Shown here piece after piece: positions 6,153-7,860 of a DNA stretch of 7,860 bases. This stretch comes from Chloroflexota bacterium. Lineage in GTDB: Bacteria; Chloroflexota; Limnocylindria; Limnocylindrales; CSP1-4. The position numbers and the translations under genes were made by a program. The notes under the pieces were generated by a model that worked only from the letters and a program-made list of their open reading frames with translations, made no database searches and was not told the origin of the DNA. Each line of letters starts with the position of its first letter. Position 1 is the first letter of the stretch. The stretch lies in NCBI GenBank assembly GCA_025355255.1, contig JANYAA010000066.1, positions 1 to 7,860 on the forward strand, in the 5' to 3' direction.

Positions 6153-7367
6153 CTAGTGAACGACGATCGTTCCCACCATGCCCGCGTGGATCTGGCAGAG
6201 ATAGTGATACGTGGTCCTGGACGCGCCGACGAAGCTGACGGTCCAGCGAGTCCGTGCCGCGGAGGAAGGCAAGCCGAAGCCTGCCAGCTCCGCGCTGGAG
6301 GCGATGACTCCCGAATCGGACACCATGGTTCGGGAGGTGACGCGCGACACGCCGTTGCCGCCGTCGAATTCGACCTCGTCGGGCGGTCCTCCCCCGCAGC
6401 TGAAGTCCTGCGGCCCCGTGGGAGGGGTGACAGTCGGTATCGCCGGCACGTCGGTCGCCCCGCTCTCGCACAGCGCGACCATATCGGTGTGGAGGTCCCG
6501 CGGGAAGGTCACCGTGTGCGGCTCGTTTGTGGCGCGGGAGACCCACGTCACCTTGTCGCCCTTCCGGATTGACAGGTTGCGGGGCAGCATCTCGAGCACG
6601 GTCACATGACCGTTCGGACTGCCGGTCCCCGCGCTGATCGTCCACGTCCTTGTTCCGTCCGCATTGAGATGGACGCCCGCGCGGTTCGCCGCGGCCTCCG
6701 CGGCGTAGCCTGCGGCTCGATCCGAGGCGATCTGGGTGCTTACCTGGGTCGCGAGGTCAGCAGCGGTCGTAGCGTGGAACTCCGACGGAACCACGACAAG
6801 CCAGCCTTGCATCTGGGGATGGATCAGGCATACGAGCCGGTAGAAGCCGGCCTTGGCGGTGACCTTGACGTTGAGCGGGGCGATTGGGCCCGCAAGCGGC
6901 GCCCCGCTGCTGACGGGACTCGAGCCGTCGAAGGTGCACGGGTGGGCAGTCGATCCGCAGCCGCCCGGGACGGGGAAGAGCGCCCCCATGTTGATCTGCG
7001 TGTGCGTCGATCCGTTTGGATTGGCGGCGATGTCGTCGCCGTCCGGCTTCAGGAGCCCCATTGCCCTCCGGATCGAGGTGGGCCCCGGCCCTGGCGGAAC
7101 CAGCGTGGCCGTGTGGAAGCCCTCGATCGCGAACTGGATCGTTGCGCCCTGATGCACCGAGATCGTCCTCGGGAAGAAGTCGTTGTACGCCCAGTTGTGG
7201 CCGGTTGGCACGGCGGCCGGTCGATCGGCCGTGATCGTCAGCGGGACGGTCGAGGCCGCCACACTGGCAGCCGCAAGCGACTGCGTGACCAACAGCAAAC
7301 CCGACGCGATCGCCGCAACGCCAATCCTTCTCAGGGGTTGCCGAACATGGGACGCTGCTCTGGCCAT
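6153..7367 (-). CDS. Exported protein with two cupredoxin (type-1 blue copper) domains
   Basis: From ATG 7367 this is a 404-residue protein. Residues 1-38 form a Sec-type signal peptide: basic MARAASHVRQPLRR, hydrophobic IGVAAIASGLLLV and an AASVA cleavage region. There is no lipobox Cys, so it should be periplasmic or secreted. Domain 1 (~41-194) has His85 (EGFHTATLV) and Cys180-X2-His183-X2-Met186 (LVCLIHPQMQGW). Domain 2 (~252-404) has His284 (NEPHTVTFP) and Cys391-X2-His394-X2-Met397 (YLCQIHAGMVG). Both sets have the four type-1 copper ligands with amicyanin-like spacing. A helical Ala-rich linker (~197-232) joins them. Each domain also has an inserted Cys pair (137/144 and 300/324) that may form disulfides. 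The likely role is electron transfer, or copper binding outside the membrane; no partner oxidase or cytochrome is in the window. The open frame continues upstream to 7727, but GAGGAG 5 nt before 7367 and the signal peptide fix the start here. An internal duplication is likely. Confidence 0.88.
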   Translation of the reverse strand: MARAASHVRQPLRRIGVAAIASGLLLVTQSLAAASVAASTVPLTITADRPAAVPTGHNWAYNDFFPRTISVHQGATIQFAIEGFHTATLVPPGPGPTSIRRAMGLLKPDGDDIAANPNGSTHTQINMGALFPVPGGCGSTAHPCTFDGSSPVSSGAPLAGPIAPLNVKVTAKAGFYRLVCLIHPQMQGWLVVVPSEFHATTAADLATQVSTQIASDRAAGYAAEAAANRAGVHLNADGTRTWTISAGTGSPNGHVTVLEMLPRNLSIRKGDKVTWVSRATNEPHTVTFPRDLHTDMVALCESGATDVPAIPTVTPPTGPQDFSCGGGPPDEVEFDGGNGVSRVTSRTMVSDSGVIASSAELAGFGLPSSAARTRWTVSFVGASRTTYHYLCQIHAGMVGTIVVH

Positions 7368-7372
7368 TCCGT

Positions 7373-7378
7373 CTCCTC
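7373..7378 (-). promoter_or_regulatory. Shine-Dalgarno of the cupredoxin gene
   Basis: On the minus strand GAGGAG (7378 down to 7373) lies 5 nt before the ATG at 7367. It chooses this start over upstream in-frame codons, which would put 120 Arg/Gly-rich non-family residues before an otherwise standard signal peptide. Confidence 0.75.
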
Positions 7379-7481
7379 TCTGGACGCGATCACCCACAAG
7401 ACGGTCGGGCTCGCCAGTGGCTCGACACGGCCCAGGCGGCCGGGACGCGGGCCGCGTGTCATCGCCTCCGTCATTCCGCGC

Positions 7482-7510
7482 AGTGTGGGCCGCGGTCTGG
7501 CCGTCGTCAA
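7482..7510 (-). promoter_or_regulatory. Candidate promoter of the cupredoxin gene
   Basis: On the minus strand TTGACG (7510-7505, five of six matches to the -35 consensus) is followed after 17 nt by CACACT (7487-7482, three of six to the -10). It would leave a leader of roughly 110 nt before the ATG. The -10 match is weak, so this is a candidate only. Confidence 0.3.
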
Positions 7511-7860
7511 GCGGTCGCGGATACCTTTGAACGTGGCAGCGACCTTGTCGCGCCCGCCGGCTTCCCGACGGACGACGCGAGGCCGTGGCGAGCGTCGACG
7601 CTGCGATCACGAGGATGGCGGAGGCAGCCGTCAGCTGGTCAAGGATGAGCAGACGGGCGCGGCCACACAGCGGCAGCAGCGCCACCCCCAGGATGCTGTT
7701 GGCCGTCCGGCTCAGCACCATGCACAAGCAGGACGCGCCCCTCGACGGGATCGTGAAGAGGGCACGGTACGAGGGCCGCGGCTCCCAGGCGGCGCGAACG
7801 TCCCATTAGCACGCGTCCATTGAGCCGCAGACGGCGTGCCTGCCAAACGGCCAGCAACTT

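Larger units (their letters stand above)
7368..7860. other. No supported gene; leader region and possible gene remnant
   Basis: The inner part (about 7368-7510) is read as leader and promoter of the cupredoxin gene. The outer part, read on the minus strand, has a hydrophobic stretch at about 7553-7727 (SILGVALLPL, then LLILDQLTAASAILVIAAST) in the same frame as the cupredoxin gene, ending in Arg-rich sequence. A second frame at 7639-7860 starts LLAVWQARRLRLNGRVLMGR. Neither alone has a start, Shine-Dalgarno and recognisable family. The two together could be a frameshifted membrane-protein remnant or simple out-of-frame reading in GC-rich DNA. Confidence 0.4.

Noticed and set aside
6029..6239. 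Plus-strand frame reading RRVALLEALTARRDRAVNGR with coding-like third positions
   Set aside because: It lacks a start with a ribosome site, runs through the perfect stem-loop and into the antisense of the cupredoxin gene, and matches no family I know.
7368..7727. N-terminal extension of the cupredoxin frame
   Set aside because: It adds 120 residues of Arg-rich sequence before a normal signal peptide; the GAGGAG site before ATG 7367 gives a far better start.
6606..7823. Long plus-strand open frame (about 405 codons) opposite the cupredoxin gene
   Set aside because: It is Arg/Gly-rich with no family motif and mirrors the minus-strand gene, whose signal peptide, copper ligands and Shine-Dalgarno are convincing. 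It is a GC-rich antisense shadow.
1..7860. CRISPR array, tRNA, rRNA, IS ends or att sites
   Set aside because: No regularly spaced repeats, cloverleaf-compatible segments, transposase motifs or flanking direct repeats were seen by eye on either strand.

Overview
The window is GC-rich bacterial DNA with very strong G/C bias at third codon positions, GTG starts used next to ATG, and tightly packed genes. No rRNA, tRNA, insertion sequence, CRISPR array or phage gene was seen. The gene set (RodZ-type tail, CinA/PncC, Mur ligase, YajQ, tandem blue-copper protein) would fit a free-living high-GC lineage such as Chloroflexota, or possibly an actinobacterial-type genome. This placement is inference; no phylogenetic marker here settles it.

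Positions 1-3555 (+ strand) look like one operon. It contains the 3' end of a RodZ-like cell-shape protein, then a CinA C-terminal-type nicotinamide-nucleotide amidase (1 nt gap), a MurC-type Mur ligase (4-nt ATGA overlap), an NTF2/SnoaL-like protein (4-nt GTGA overlap), YajQ (11 nt gap, good Shine-Dalgarno) and a 36-residue single-membrane-span microprotein whose Shine-Dalgarno overlaps the yajQ stop. The theme is envelope synthesis and shape plus housekeeping. RodZ next to CinA recalls the rodZ/ymfM-pgsA-cinA-recA neighbourhood of Gram-positive bacteria, but here pgsA is not between them and a Mur ligase follows.

Positions 3640-5863 (+) carry a thiamine-diphosphate enzyme of the acetolactate-synthase superfamily with an unusual acidic N-terminal extension, followed by a small DUF952 protein. 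Positions 5864-6152 are a non-coding gap between convergent genes. It holds an imperfect REP-like hairpin and a perfect 11-bp stem-loop that probably ends the minus-strand gene.

Positions 6153-7367 (- strand) encode an exported protein with two cupredoxin domains, each with a complete His/Cys-His-Met type-1 copper site. The remaining 7368-7860 has no gene I can support. It carries the probable promoter and leader of the copper protein and, further out, a possible remnant of a membrane-protein gene.

I did not find a clearly new multi-gene system. The items most worth a second look are the tandem blue-copper protein, the unlisted microprotein after yajQ, and the MurC/Mpl-intermediate ligase in its RodZ-CinA context.
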